Shown one piece after another: positions 1-13,800 of a DNA stretch of 64,000 nt. Below the pieces are notes generated by a model, which had not been told where the DNA came from, did no database searches, and saw only the letters and a program-made list of their open reading frames with translations. Numbering within the stretch: position 1 is the first letter of the stretch; every line of letters starts with the position of its first letter. Position numbers and translations under genes: made by a program. The stretch is from Catonia carolina (taxonomy: Eukaryota; Arthropoda; Insecta; Hemiptera; Achilidae), in NCBI GenBank assembly GCA_035578175.1, contig JAQMRL010000003.1, positions 105,636,969-105,700,968 on the forward strand, in the 5' to 3' direction.

Positions 1-1140
1 CATATTATGACATGTTTATAAAAATATCAAAAGGATACATAATCATCAAAATCCGAAATTTCAGTAACATAAGAACAAAATGTCTGATCTACTGTACTAA
101 ACAAATTGTTATCCTTAAATTGTGCCCAATAAAATGAAGCATAAATGAAGCACAAAAAACAGGTAAAGATGTATTCCTTTCATAAGCCAATTCTACAATT
201 GTGTTCACAAGTAGGTACACATAGTTCAGAACAATGAGTATATTACCAAACTACATAATGAGTATATGATGTAAGTAAGAAACAAAATTACTTATCGATG
301 TAAAAGAGTTATACTTCTTCATTTATGGGTTCTGTATGAGTTATTAGGTTCTTCATTTCCATAAGAACTCTGCACCATGTACCAGGTACATGAGAACATA
401 CATGAGTAGGTTGAAAGCAACGTTGTCAAGGTTGTCATATGATGTTTCAGGGAACGCATGACTGCTCTTTTGGACCACCCACATCTTCTACTCTACTATC
501 TACTTTTCCTACTCCAACTTTTCCAAGTTTTTTAACGTTGTCTTTATTTTGCAATCAGTTAAATATTAAACACAAAAACTTTAAGCAAAAATAATAACAG
601 TGTGTGAATTTAACATTGTTAACAATTTAACAGTTTAACAATTAAACGTACACAAATACAACACTCAATTAGTGTGCATTAAAAAGATAAAAACAAATAT
701 AAAAAGAAATTTAGTATTTAATTAAATTTTGATCGTGTCAAAAAAAGACAATGGAGAATACGATGGTTATGATGACTGTGATGATAGTTAAGTGAATCGA
801 GAAGGTAAATTCAGTGTATTGAAACGTTTTAGTCTGTAAATGTCATCACTATTGTCAAGAAGATTGATTACATCTGGATTACTATGACTTACCAATTTTT
901 CTAGATATTTTGTAATACGGGGTTTAATGTCATCTTTTACAAAAGGAATTTTTAAGTATTTATGTATGATTTCATTGGTATCATATCATGGAGCTTCAGT
1001 GATCAGTTTATTTGTTTTCTGTTTATTACCTATTAATAAAACAAGTTAAATTATAACTAATTAAAATTTAAATACCTATATTAAATAAATAACTTCCTTA
1101 AAATATTTCATTTAAGAAACAATAAATAAAACTGATTATT
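1..1140. other. Intronic AT-rich sequence, no feature recognised
   Basis: Part of the open-ended fourth intron of the transporter gene. AT-rich and stop-dense. On the minus strand 540-449 there is a short open stretch with an acidic/basic peptide flavour, but it has no family resemblance and no clear splice sites. Confidence 0.4.
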
Positions 1141-1150
1141 AATGGCTGAA

Positions 1151-1260
1151 AACCCACCAGGTTGGTCTAGTGGTAAAGTCGTCAATGTGAGTCAGCTGAT
1201 TTTTGGAGATAAAGTTTCCATGATTTAAATCCTAGTAAAGGCTACTTGGTCTATTTTGAT
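1151..1260 (+). repeat. tRNA-derived SINE, family B, truncated
   Basis: Head GGTTGGTCTAGTGGTAAAG resembles a pol III box A; a degraded box B region ends in 'aaatcctagtaaaggc'. It matches the SINE copies at 48520-48242 (minus) and 56448-56740 (plus) but stops after about 110 bp. Intronic to the transporter gene. Confidence 0.6.
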
Positions 1261-1673
1261 ATACTTGGGAAATATTTTGCATTATCTACTACAGAATGAG
1301 GAAACATTAAAAAATTTATGAAACATGTATCTACTTTAATCATTCTTGGTGTGAGGTATTTAAGTGCAATGTGACTTTCATGCTTACATTATGTATATTC
1401 GCCTATACTATTCATTCTTAGCCTCGCTTACCAGCTCCAAATTAAATCTCAGAATTGTTTTAAAAAGTGTACTACCTACATCATTTATTTCGAACGAAAT
1501 GGCCACATTACTCTTAACAAGTTAGATAACACAGCATAAAAGTAAAAGAAATCTTGCATGGCTCACGTAGGTTATGCTACCATACCAAATCTCAATTTAC
1601 TCGAAAGGTGAATGCCAAGGAATCAATACATCAAATTTGTTTACATGTTTACTTGACAACATATGAAACTTAC

Positions 1674-1859
1674 CTAAAGCAAACCCAGTTAGAAAACGAC
1701 CAATTAAAATCATTTGTAGATTCGAAGCATTTGCTATGAGAATCCAACCTATAATATATGGTACAGCGCATAATTTAATTGTATTCAGTCTTCCAATCTT
1801 ATCAACTAAATATCCAGTAACCAAGGCACCAATTGGTACTACAAGTACAACGAGACTAG
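1674..1859 (-). CDS. Tret1-like exon 4 (TM2-TM3)
   Basis: 186 nt between acceptor tttgttacag and donor TTTAG|gtaagtt, phase 1 in and out. Encodes TM2, the cytoplasmic loop GYLVDKIGRLNTIKL with the D-x-x-G-R major-facilitator motif, and TM3 ending in ILIGRFLTGFALG. In sugar transporters the second position after GR is usually R or K; here it is L-N, slightly unusual. The next exon should begin by completing a Gly codon; none is visible in the 1.67 kb to the left edge, so the intron runs off the window. Confidence 0.9.
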
Positions 1860-4800
1860 CTGTAACAAAAATTAAACTCATTAATTACACATTCATTGAA
1901 ATACATTTATTTTAATCCAGATTTGATACCCTGGATAGCCTGTTGACATAGTGGTTATCGCAACTGGCTTGTACACCGGGATTCGGGTTAGATTCCCAAT
2001 CAGGTCTGGCAATTTTTCATCACTTATCTTTATGTATCATCCTTCTCGGTGTCTGCATTCGCAGCAATCGCAAAACAGCCAGACGTAAAACAAAAAAAAG
2101 ATTTGATAACCCATACATAGAAAACATCTAAACATCAAAGATTTTAGAACTAGTAGCTTGTTCACAAATAAATAGATATGAATTATGAAAATAATGTTTT
2201 CTGGATGTTAAAATGAGAAATCCAACAAAAATTCACAATAAAATTTCTGATTGGCTGCCTTCATGGCGCAGTGGTTAGCATTCTACACTGAAAAGCAGAG
2301 GTCTTGGGTTCAATTCCCGGCAAGGGAATGGAAAATTATTACACATTTAAACCCACCATTCCTTAACTCAAAATAGTTGCTAATAACCCAGATGTTGATG
2401 CGACTTAAATTTTACAAAAAATATTCTGATTTAGTAGCCTTCTTTATATTTGTAACAAATGTGAAAAACAACTGCCTCTGCGGCTTAGTGATGAACGCGC
2501 TACCCTACAAAGTGAAAGGCCCCGGGTTCGATTACCAGCTAGGGACTAAAAGTTTTAACACGTTAAAACCCACTGTAACAGTACTAAAACCCACAGTGGT
2601 CACTAATGACCAAGCTGTCGACCATTTAATTAAACTAAAAAAATATGAAAAACAAAATAAAGTCATTTTACAGCAATTAAAATGACTAACTGAATTAAGT
2701 TATTAATGCACTCATTATATTTTTAGCAACTACAATTTAGATAGATTATTACAATGTGTTGGTGATACAAAATTATTAATTAATTGCACAAGAAATTATA
2801 AAAGTTGAGGATTAAACTGAATTAAAAAATATATTTTCTTTATTATTCTTCTTATTTCTTTCTTTATATTTTTGATTATACTTGATAAGTACAGTTTTAA
2901 TTCATTTTTCTAAGTCCAAATGTTTTGCACTTTACTGTTAATGCAGATGAAGAGTGATAGAAGAAATTGAGTGACATGAAATTGCCAGACCTGGTTGGGA
3001 ATCAAACCTGGACCCCTGATACAGAAAGCAGTTATGCTAACCACTACAATATTGTCAATATCGCAAGTATTGTAATGTTAAGTAAACAACAGACAAATAA
3101 AACATGTAGGAAGTTAACTACCAAAGAAAATTACTATTATTTAACATAGTCAAAAAATTAACATAATATTTGTGGAAAACAACACTAACAAAACTAAAAC
3201 TAAAACTAAATTAAAACTCTGTATTTAAATGTTAAGCTGAATACAGCAATAATACCATAATGATTTATGGTGCTGAGAGCTGGGTGGTTAGTATAGGAAA
3301 ATGGGGGTAAAAATAATACATTGGCGTTCTGGGGATGCAACTGTGGGCCAACAAGTATGAAATAAGTTACTACAGATGAAATACAAAAAAGAATGGAGAA
3401 AGAGAGCAATATGTTAAGTTACATTGAGGAAAACAGGGTGATATTGTATGGGCATGTGAGAAGGGCAGATGAATAGCACCGGTGACAAAATAGAGACCAG
3501 TTGGAAGGTGCAAGAGAGGCAGAATCGATGGTCCTTAACAAATGAGGTGGACAAGGCCATGGAGAAGAGAGGACTTCTGGAGGAGGATTGGATGGATCGA
3601 GATAAATGGAGGAAGAAGTTTAGAAAAGGGAGATGTGATAACCATAGGAAACCCCTAAAAAAATTAACCATTTAAAAGAGTTTAGCAATATGATCTAAAA
3701 ATTTTTAAAAAAACTTTTAATATGGTAACAAAACAGTAGTAATAAAAAACTCCGAGATTTTCATTAGTTGTCACCCCTCAATCTGTATATGGTCAATTGT
3801 TTAGAAGTAAAGCTGAATCATTTGAAGATGATTGTATCAATAAACAAATAAAATTCTAAATCTTGCCATATAATAATACCCAATTTTTTCTTAAGAAGCA
3901 ATTTTTTTATAAACGTTTCTTTTGTTTACATATTTCTTTATTTATCTGTCTAGTTTTTATTCATTAACTAAATAAATTAAATTTTAAATGAACAAACCTT
4001 ACATATTTAGTTTATTTGGTAATATATAAAACTATTTGGTATGTTAAATTAATAACTTACCAATCCATGAAGTTTGTTCTTTGTTTACTTTAATATCTGA
4101 ATCAGGTGCTTCTAACTGTGGAATAAGAATAGCTGAAAATGCAACAACTATTCCAACAGGGAAGTGGAATGACGCTGCTGATACACATGCTAATATCTGT
4201 AAAAAATAAACATATTTATGGTACAAAACACAATTCAAGTTAGATTGTGTAATATAATTTTTATGTAATAGTACTTAAATTTTGTATTCAAATTAAATAC
4301 TTTCATAAGGTACACTACATAAGGTTACACTGTACATTAGAATTACCCCTCATTATCTAACTTTTGAACTAGAAAAATATTTACTTTTGGGAATTCTTGT
4401 AGGTCTGATGGAAGTAACTTCAGATGCTTAAGCGACTCCCTCCATGCCTAAAATGGATTTTGGGAAATCAAAACTCTTTATTCTCTTTCAAAATGATCCC
4501 ACATTTTTATATACCTTGTCATCACGAAAAAGTAACATAAACCAAAAATATTTCATTGCACCTCTGCATTTTTCACTATCAGTAAACTTGATGATTGTAT
4601 ATATGACTATAGTTGTACGTGGTTGTACACTTTCTGGAAGTAAAAATCGAATCACAGAATGCTGTTTTTCAAAGATACTTTCTTCAAGTGGACAAACCAT
4701 TGTAACTAAGACTTTAGAGGTTATGTTTAAGCTTCATTAAACTTTGTCTTCTTGATTTGTTTGTCTGTTTAATTATTGAATGACCCTAGTAGCTTCAATT

Positions 4801-7800
4801 TATAAAATAATTAAGACAAAAGCAAAAATAAAAGTTAAAAAGAACAATTCAGGATCAATAAATTTTACAGGTGAATTAAATACATGTTTATTAAATTTTA
4901 ATTCATAAAAAACTGGAAAAATTTTATAACTTTGCTTGACTTTTCAGAATAGAAGGACATAAGTCTGTTTATTTGTTTTGTCTGTGGTAGTTGTCTGTTC
5001 CATTTAGCATTTGCAACTACCAAGAGATAATAATGTTTTACTTCATAAATAAGGAAGGTATCCCCATAATAACTATTAATATAGAGAAAGGACATTTTGT
5101 AAATATAAAATTGAGACATTAAGGATCCAAAATCATTAAAATACAACAATATGAAAGACATCCTAATATGTAATAAAACTAAGAAATTGTATCTCAGCAT
5201 ATTAGCAATTTTTTCTTTTGTTTAGTAGACTATTTATAATTTCTAAAATATTATGTAAAGAGAAAAATTAAAAAAAAAATGTGACAGAAAAATACCTGAT
5301 ACGTAGATAAATACATTTTATGAAAAAACAATCAATAATTATCACTTCCTATTAACTGATTAAAACACACAATCATTTATCAAAAAAAAATCATCTTTAA
5401 AACAAAGAACCGATGATCTAATCAGACTACTTCTGATATGAAATTTAAAAAATATATAAAATGATTCAATGGAATCGTGTGAAAAATTTGCATGATAAGA
5501 AACTATTAAATCTTCAGGAAGAAAATTCATACAAATTATTTTTTAATAGGATTTATCATTGTTTTAAATTAAACAATAAAAACTTTTCAAGTATAACTAG
5601 TTAAGGTCATTATTACTTCATTATTTATTAAGGTAGATTGTTTATTCAATAATATGATTTGAAAGGTTGTAAATTTTATTGGAAGTTTAAAAGTAATTTA
5701 AAAGTAATGTTTATAATAGACAATTTAATATTATTTTCTTGTCAGTTGTCACCAAATGGAAAATTTCAATGATTGAGTAATGTACTTTATGTAATTGTAT
5801 TAAATGAAAAGAAAGTTCATGAACATTATTTGTATAAACAATAGTTTAAAATTATCTTATGTTTTTTTATTTCTAAACTAAATTTTAGAAAAAGTACCTT
5901 AAAATTGTCCTGTTAAATTATGGGGAATTCAGAGGACCTACCATTTTGGTTTCAATATTTAAAAATTAAGCCTCTGATATTCAAGCTTTTCCTCTGCTAC
6001 ACTATGACAAATAAATTTCCAAAGGAAATATCTAATAGAAAAGAGACAATTTTTCTTATTACAAATCTATTTCTATACAGGTGCCATTTGTTATCTGCAG
6101 TAAAAAAATGTGGTGTGAAACACTCACATAACTTTTTCTTGCTGATGTAAATAATGAAGAACAAAACCTACGTAATCATAAGAATTTGTAATTATTTAAT
6201 AGAAAAGAAAGACAATTTTTCTTATTACAAATTTATTTATAAACTGGTGCCATTGTTATCTTCAATCAAAAAATATGGTGTGAAACACTCACATGACTTT
6301 CTCTAGCTGATGTAAATAATGAAAAACAAAAACTACTTTAATCTTAAGTGAATGACACTAAATGAAAATCAACCTCAGTTGACTTTGATATCTTGATGAG
6401 AAAGTAAAAATGTATATATTATAATAAAATCTTCTGTTTGCTATATCATTTTGTGCCTAGTAAGGAATTATTATCTTTTACATACATAAAGTGTCACACT
6501 AAATAACGATAAAAATGATACAATGTATGAAAGAACACGTGAGAAATTTTTTAAAATTGTTTAACTTAAGAAAGAACAAAGCATTTTACATTGGTTTTAT
6601 ACAAAATCATTTTTAACTTAAGTTTATTAAAAATTACTACCACTACATCTATATTCTTATCCATTTTTACTTTCACTTGCCCTATATGAAATACAGGGAA
6701 GGAAAGTTTCTATTGTTTTTACTGGAAATACATGCTTCCAGGTCCCCAGAGCCCAAAACGCATTTTTTTACTGACTCATTCTCTTCCACTCCCCTCTCCC
6801 TCTCCCTCACCCCTCTACTCTTTGTTCCCTTTGCTCTCTCTCCCCATTTGTAAGCATGTGTGCGTGAGTAAGCATAAATGAAATATCTCAAAAAGAGAAA
6901 ATCATACAAAGTTGAAACTTGGAATTTAATTTAGGTACTGTTAGAGAACCTGAAAGGAACATTTTCATCAAAATCAATCAACTGGAAGTTACTTCGTGCA
7001 ATTTTTTACTTTTGGCAATTTTCTCAAAAACAACTCCTATAATTTTGTTTAAAAATCACCTCATTTTCTACATTTTTTGTACTCTGGTAATGGGATCTGC
7101 TGAAATTTTTGGGGCTAATTTTTACTTCTGGTAAAAGAATGTGTATCTTTAAGATTGCAACCTTAATATGCATTTTAGGGTAAAAGTACTGTATATAATC
7201 AAAGTTATAGAAAATTAAAACACCTATAACTTTTATTTTAATCAGTTTTTTTACAAATCTTATTATAGCGCTTATTAATGATTTTTCAAGTTTTGTTCAT
7301 CAAAATTTAAGTACAAGAGAGGTAGTCTTACATTTAACGTCAATTATGAGGGAATTAGTTATGTTTTCCATTATTTACTTTAACAAGAGAAAGTTGTGTA
7401 AGTGTCTCACACCAGATTTTAAAATAAAAAAATTCAGAATTCTAATAATGTAACTTTTGAACAATCATTAAATGTATAAACTGCACTGTTTAATAAACCG
7501 GCGCACACTATAATTTTATTAATTCATTCAGAAATGATAGTAATGCATATGGCATTAGAATGGGAGATCGATTCACAGGTGATTGTATTTAATGAACAAT
7601 TCAGTTATATCACACACTTTACGTATGTAGTATTACATCGACAAAACACTGTGACTGAATTCTGTATGTGAACTGGTACGCAGGTAGTCAGTTCATCACA
7701 TGAAAAATGCCACAGTCATTGGCTGAAACAGTTGTTCATGCGAACTGTTTACTTTCAACATTCAATGAATACAGTATTGAATGTTTTACACATTCTTAAA

Positions 7801-10800
7801 TTTTAAAACCTTTTAAAAATAAATTGATAAAACATTCACAACTAAAGTAATATGTACATTATAATTAAATGCAATATCTTAGACATGCAATTAATAAAAA
7901 AATCTATGCTATAAAATTATAATGTTTTATTAACTTGTATAAAAACAATATTTACATTGGAAATTACTAAAAATAATTGTAAGTAAAAAATGCAATGAAA
8001 TATTTGTATTTTCAAACAAATAAAATTAATCATCCATAAACAGCAGCCATGTCTACTACAAAATATACTACAAGTCATAAAAATAATATTTTCAAGGTTA
8101 TAAAAATTATTAAGCAATGTTCCCGGACAGTGCCAGTACCGAATAATAATAATAATAATAAAACTAATAATGTGTATATACAAATTTAAATCAAAACTGA
8201 AAAGATGATTGATAAACTTGAAGTACTTTGTTTACCTTTGCGAATATTTTTTATCTTCTAAATAAAACTACAAACTACTTAGCATTCATACTACTATACA
8301 CTACTAATCAAAAATTCTTTTAACAATCGAAAAATTAATTTCAGTAAAAAAATCAATACAAAAGCCTAAAAAATAAAATTATTATTATGAATAAGGGAAG
8401 TTGTGTGATTTTCATGAACTTAAGATTTTTTACATTTAATTTAACTGTTACAAAATAAAATATGTAGTACAAAAAAACGTTTCAAACTAGTATAGTAAAT
8501 ATAATGTGTACACAGTAGCAATACCATTGGAACAGGAAACTCAACAAAAGTTTTTAATGGGTATTGAAAATTTAATATAATGGGTGAGTCACAGGAACCA
8601 AGTGGTTTTGAAGTAGCTGTTACTCGGCCATAATGAAAGTGGTGGGGCGTGCAGCGAGTACAATCCTCTTCTTGTCTCTTAGCATTTTACTGTGTCAGTT
8701 ACAAATTGAAATTGAATGTAAGGGATTACCCCCACAAGTGACATTCGCGCTACGTGTGCTTGCTCTTTATGAGCAGAATGAAAACATGTTGGTGGCAATG
8801 AGTGTCGAGGCCCAGTTCCACCTTAATGGGGCTGTCAACAGACAAAATAGTCGATACTGGGCTGGCAAAAATCCATGGCAATTTCACGAACAACCATTGC
8901 ATAGCCCCAAAGTAATGTGCGCGATAGGAAAGTTAGATGACATGAGATCCTAGTTTTTTGAAGAAAATTGAGTTACCGTTACAGTAACATATGAGCACCT
9001 ATTTATGATGAACACCTATTTTATTTCTGAATTAAAAAGAAGAGGTATAGATCATGAACATTTATGGTTTGACAAGATTGGGCTATGGATAGGCCGCCAG
9101 AGCATCCAAGGCTGTTCTTCGCAATCTGTTTCCTAACCATCTCATTTCAAGATTTGGTGACTTTTATGGTCTCCATGGTCACCTGACCTGTCCACATGTG
9201 ATTTCTTTCTATGTGGAAAGTCTTGTTTTTACGAAGGCAAGCCTTGTACTTTAGATGAATTAAAGGAAGTGATCCATCAACAAACCACTCAAATCAACAG
9301 AGACTAGCTGGAAAGAGTTGAGGCCATTTTTCTTGAACGATTTCAACAATGCATCAAAGAAAACGGACATCACATGCCGGAGGTAATTTTCCATTCATTA
9401 ATAAATTATTAAAATTAATATGATATGTTCTTATGTACAATGTTATGTTAATAAATTTACTTAAACCATAAACTAAAGATTTCATTATTATTTCAAAACC
9501 ACTTGGTTTCCATACTCACCCAATATTAACAAATTTTTTCTCAGCAAGATGTACTTTCTAATTATTATTAATAATATCTATAAATTTAATAAGCTTAAAA
9601 AGTCTAAGTTTATAAAAAAATCACACTTTAATGCTTTAAAAACCAAAACAAAAAAATATATATCAATCTTAATAGTACATAGTTAAATTAAAAATATTAT
9701 GAGTAATTAGTTTGATGATAAAACCAAAAAATAGATGAGAAATGTGAAAATTATTAAATTACAATGAGCAGCCAAGGAACAAAATAAAAAAGATGAAAAC
9801 AGTAATCACTGTACATTCAACCAACATTTTTTAAGAAGTATAGGTACCCACTATAGGCGTAGTATTTCTTGGAAAACCTGCTTGGAAATCCTGATTTTCC
9901 TCGTTTTCCTAATCATACAAAATAATAATCCTAGGAAAGGTAAACATAAACTTCACAAAAATTTTATTAGTAACTTAATAATATTATAATAAGGAAGGAA
10001 TGAGTTGACTGGATAATCTTTCATAATCATTTATTATGTCAGTTAATAATGTAAAATTTTTAAATAAAGAGCCAGTACACAACAATGTTTTCAGTAGAAA
10101 ACATTCCTTAATACTGTGGCAATACAGTAATATTTATGGCCATATCTCAAACACCTATAGCCCTTGAAAGTGCTGATCATTAATCCTCCCAATTCTAAAC
10201 TGTGTTCCATAGTTCTTTAAATACTAAAGACATATGAATGATTAATGGAAATTATTAAAAAAAGAAGACTAAAATTTTACGAACACCTGTCTAGAATTGA
10301 TAACAACCAGTAGACAAAACAAATTTTTAAGACACTAAACAAAAGCTCTAAGGTGTCGGATAAATGGTTTAAAGAAGTCAGAAAAGATATTGAGAAAACT
10401 GGAATAAATCGAGAAAATTTAATGAACTGAACCAAATTCAGACAACTAATTATAGACTTTAAGGGCTTCCATGAAGAGCAAAAGCAGAACATTGGTTGGA
10501 CAAAAGAAAAGAGAAAAACCTACAGTAAGCAAATGTGGGCTGCAAAAAGAGCTTCCAGAGACATCTAAAGTCACCTCACATGGTCTAAAATTGACCCTAC
10601 GAGAAAAAAACTAAAGACACAAGCAGAATTTCATAGCCATCTTGATGAATTATTTAGGAAAATAAAATGATAGTAATCCTCCTCAAAGAGAACTTCTGGA
10701 ATAAGTCTATGGTTCTGTTCGTGAAAAACATTATTTTTTGTAAAAGAGAAGCACCATGAAGAATTGCCACGTATTTCAACAAATGTACATACACATGAAG

Positions 10801-13800
10801 CACGAACTTCATCTACGATGTGATTGCTTCTCAACTTAGATATTAAAACAACCTTATCAAATGAATACATAAACTTTATCGTCCCATAAAATAATAAACA
10901 TTATTTTATGACAAGTCAAAAATATTTGGGGTAGAAAAAAGGGAGATTATACTATTGTACAGAATGTTTGGAATGTTCAATGAAAACTCTGAGAAAACGT
11001 TGACCAGGACATTAAAAAATAAACAGAAAGATTTTGTAGACTTCATTCAATAAAACTGTCAGCCAACACTTTCAATTTACAATAGTCACTAAAGACGTAA
11101 GGTAAGTATGATGCCAGTCTTGAAAACAGTTCTAAGCTCTCTAGATTAAATTAACAACACTATCTGGCTTTAAACATTACTCTCACACAAAATTTATTCC
11201 AATTTTGAAAGATTTTTGCCAGTCAAGATCACACCCCTTGTTATATTGAACAAACATATTACCAGAAATAACTTTTAAGATAATTAAAACCACTAATACA
11301 CTAAAAGAAACTTAAAGAATGATTTAACCCATATTTTTTCAGCAAAAAATAAATCCTCATAATGCACCTTGCAACTTGAAATTGATTGTACAAATGTTAT
11401 AAATTTCATTAACCTTTTTGGCTGCCTTGATCCTTACAATCTATCAATCACATGTGTTTTGGTAGACCTATCGTCATCAGATTGCATAATATCATATGAA
11501 ACTTTAAAAAATGTTGATATGTACAAAAGATGTGTCTTCCGTCATCTACATAAAACTGTGAGATTTAAAACTGAGTTTTATATAGATGACTGAAGATACA
11601 TTTTCTGTATGTTTAAAATTTTTCAAATATTTGATGTTCTCTGATAATGGAGGTGAGTAGGTCTTTAGGATCAAGGCAGCTGAAAAGGTTAGCGAAATTT
11701 ATAGTATTTGTACAATAGATTTTTTTAGTAATAAATTTTTTGGCGTATTATAAATAACTCATGAGCATTGATTAACATGGGATTTGGATAACAATACAAA
11801 TAAATTTATATACATATAAAATCAATGATAAATTTTTAAGTGTTATAAATTAAAGGTACAAAATAAATGGGAAAATCATTCTTTTCATTTTAAAGAATAC
11901 TTTAAATCAATTTAATATTGTATTAGAATGATACAAAATATAAAAAAATTAATAACCATGTATCACCAATACCCAGTTGCCCAGCACCATAAATTACTAC
12001 CACACTATGTATAATCAGTCAATTTTTAACTTAATTGTAACAATTATTGTATATCAATTTAAGTTCTAGAATTTCCTAATTCCTTTTACAATACAAAAAT
12101 AATAAAAAAAAGTTTTTATTTCTGATTGCGTATGGTACTGTGAATGCTACTGTACACTGAACAGCACAATTTTGATTTGTGATATTAAAAGTAAATTAAT
12201 GGACAGTAAGGAGTACTATTGCTAGGAGAATAGATAGAGCGGACGTAAAATAAGCTTGCCGGTGTAGCTGTGCGATCAGTTCGGATTCAGTTGGTAGATT
12301 TTGTGTCCTAGTACCGAACTGCCTTTAAATCACAGTCACTGAATGATGTAAATCATCTATTAGCGACATTAAAAACATTCAATTGTAAACATTGTAGAAC
12401 GCCTACCACATACGACACATTACTGACTAATGTTTTCAGGTTAGTTGATATATAATGTTTCAACAGCGATGTGGATTTGATCACTGCTAGTACATCACTG
12501 ACCCCAACTACTCGATGAGGCAACCGAGCACACCATTACCAAAATAAACCTTCTGCGCTTTCCAGAAAACCGACAAGCTTATTTGGTGTCCACTCTACTC
12601 AGAGATACTTTCTCTGGTAGGAACTAAAGATGTTATTCAGTACTCAGATCAAGAGATTTTTGCTTCATTTTCTATTGTCATACTATTTGGTAGTTCCTTA
12701 TAGCTAAATCAAAGGATAATTGGTTTGGTTGATTATTTAGTCAAACATTAAACTTACGTCCAAATGGAACATAATTCTTTTAATTTCAAAATTTTGAGGT
12801 CATGGAAGGTCCTAATTCTAAATTTAACAGAATGCCAGAAGCAAGCCTCAAAATTATGACTGAAGTTTTGAATTGATTTTAAGTTACTGTTGTGAAGCTG
12901 TTCTAATGAGATGGTCACCAAATATCTATGTTGGGAACAAAAGGTTTTGAAATTAAAATTTTGGAATAGAGGTTTAATTTTTATCAAAGATTGATTAAGT
13001 TGAAGAGTAACTTTTAACAACAGTTCAGTACTAAGCATTTTGTAATCAGATGATGCTTCTAAGTTAGTTGTCTATCACAAACTAAGATAGCACACTAATC
13101 TTGTCTAGGGGATGTGAATGTTATGAAGTACCACAGGTGGATAAAATTGGCATCGTAAGGTGGACCTAACTTGAATTGATTTATTTGGGTTTACTTTAAT
13201 ACATCAACAGGAAGCTAATCCTGTATCACCAATATAATATATTGGTTGGCATAATATATTGGTATGTTGCTGTAAGCTTCATTTGTGGTAAGTTATTTTA
13301 TTTTACAAGAATTACTGTGTCATCAGCACATTATTACGGTAAAAGTATTGATACAAAATTTACCTTAACTCTGAGCAGATGTATTTCACTAATTCTTTGA
13401 TTTTAGAGGTCTTACTAACAACAGAAAATACTTTACTTTCAATATTATTTCCTGCACATTAACATTTTTCAGTACCTTGTCACTTAGTTTTACATGAACT
13501 TTGTAGTAACATGGAATTGAATAAAAGTAACATGAGGTGCTAAATATTTTTTTCATAGGAATTATTTGTACTGTAAATTAAATATATACTTTTGACTGAA
13601 AGTAATGAGAATTTTTTAATAAGATGTGAGTTCCCAATCGTTCTTGCACAAATGTAATCAGGTAGTTACAGAAATGAAACATTTGATGTTCTTCTTTTTA
13701 ATTTTATGTCAGAGGAAAATATATGTAAATGTACACAACAGCTAATACCAGAATTTAAAGGTTATTGCAATTAACCATTGCAATTATGACTGATATAATT

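Noticed and set aside
449..540. Minus-strand open stretch with KVDSRVEDVGGPK-like peptide
   Set aside because: Only ~30 codons, no clear acceptor, no family resemblance and not a transporter segment.
2252..2340. Apparent tRNA genes (box A and box B) here and at 1935, 20222, 42288, 60143
   Set aside because: All lack a complete cloverleaf and are joined to the same repeated non-tRNA body, so they are SINE heads.
12754..13038. 94-codon minus-strand frame
   Set aside because: No motif, no splice context, AT-rich composition; likely chance.
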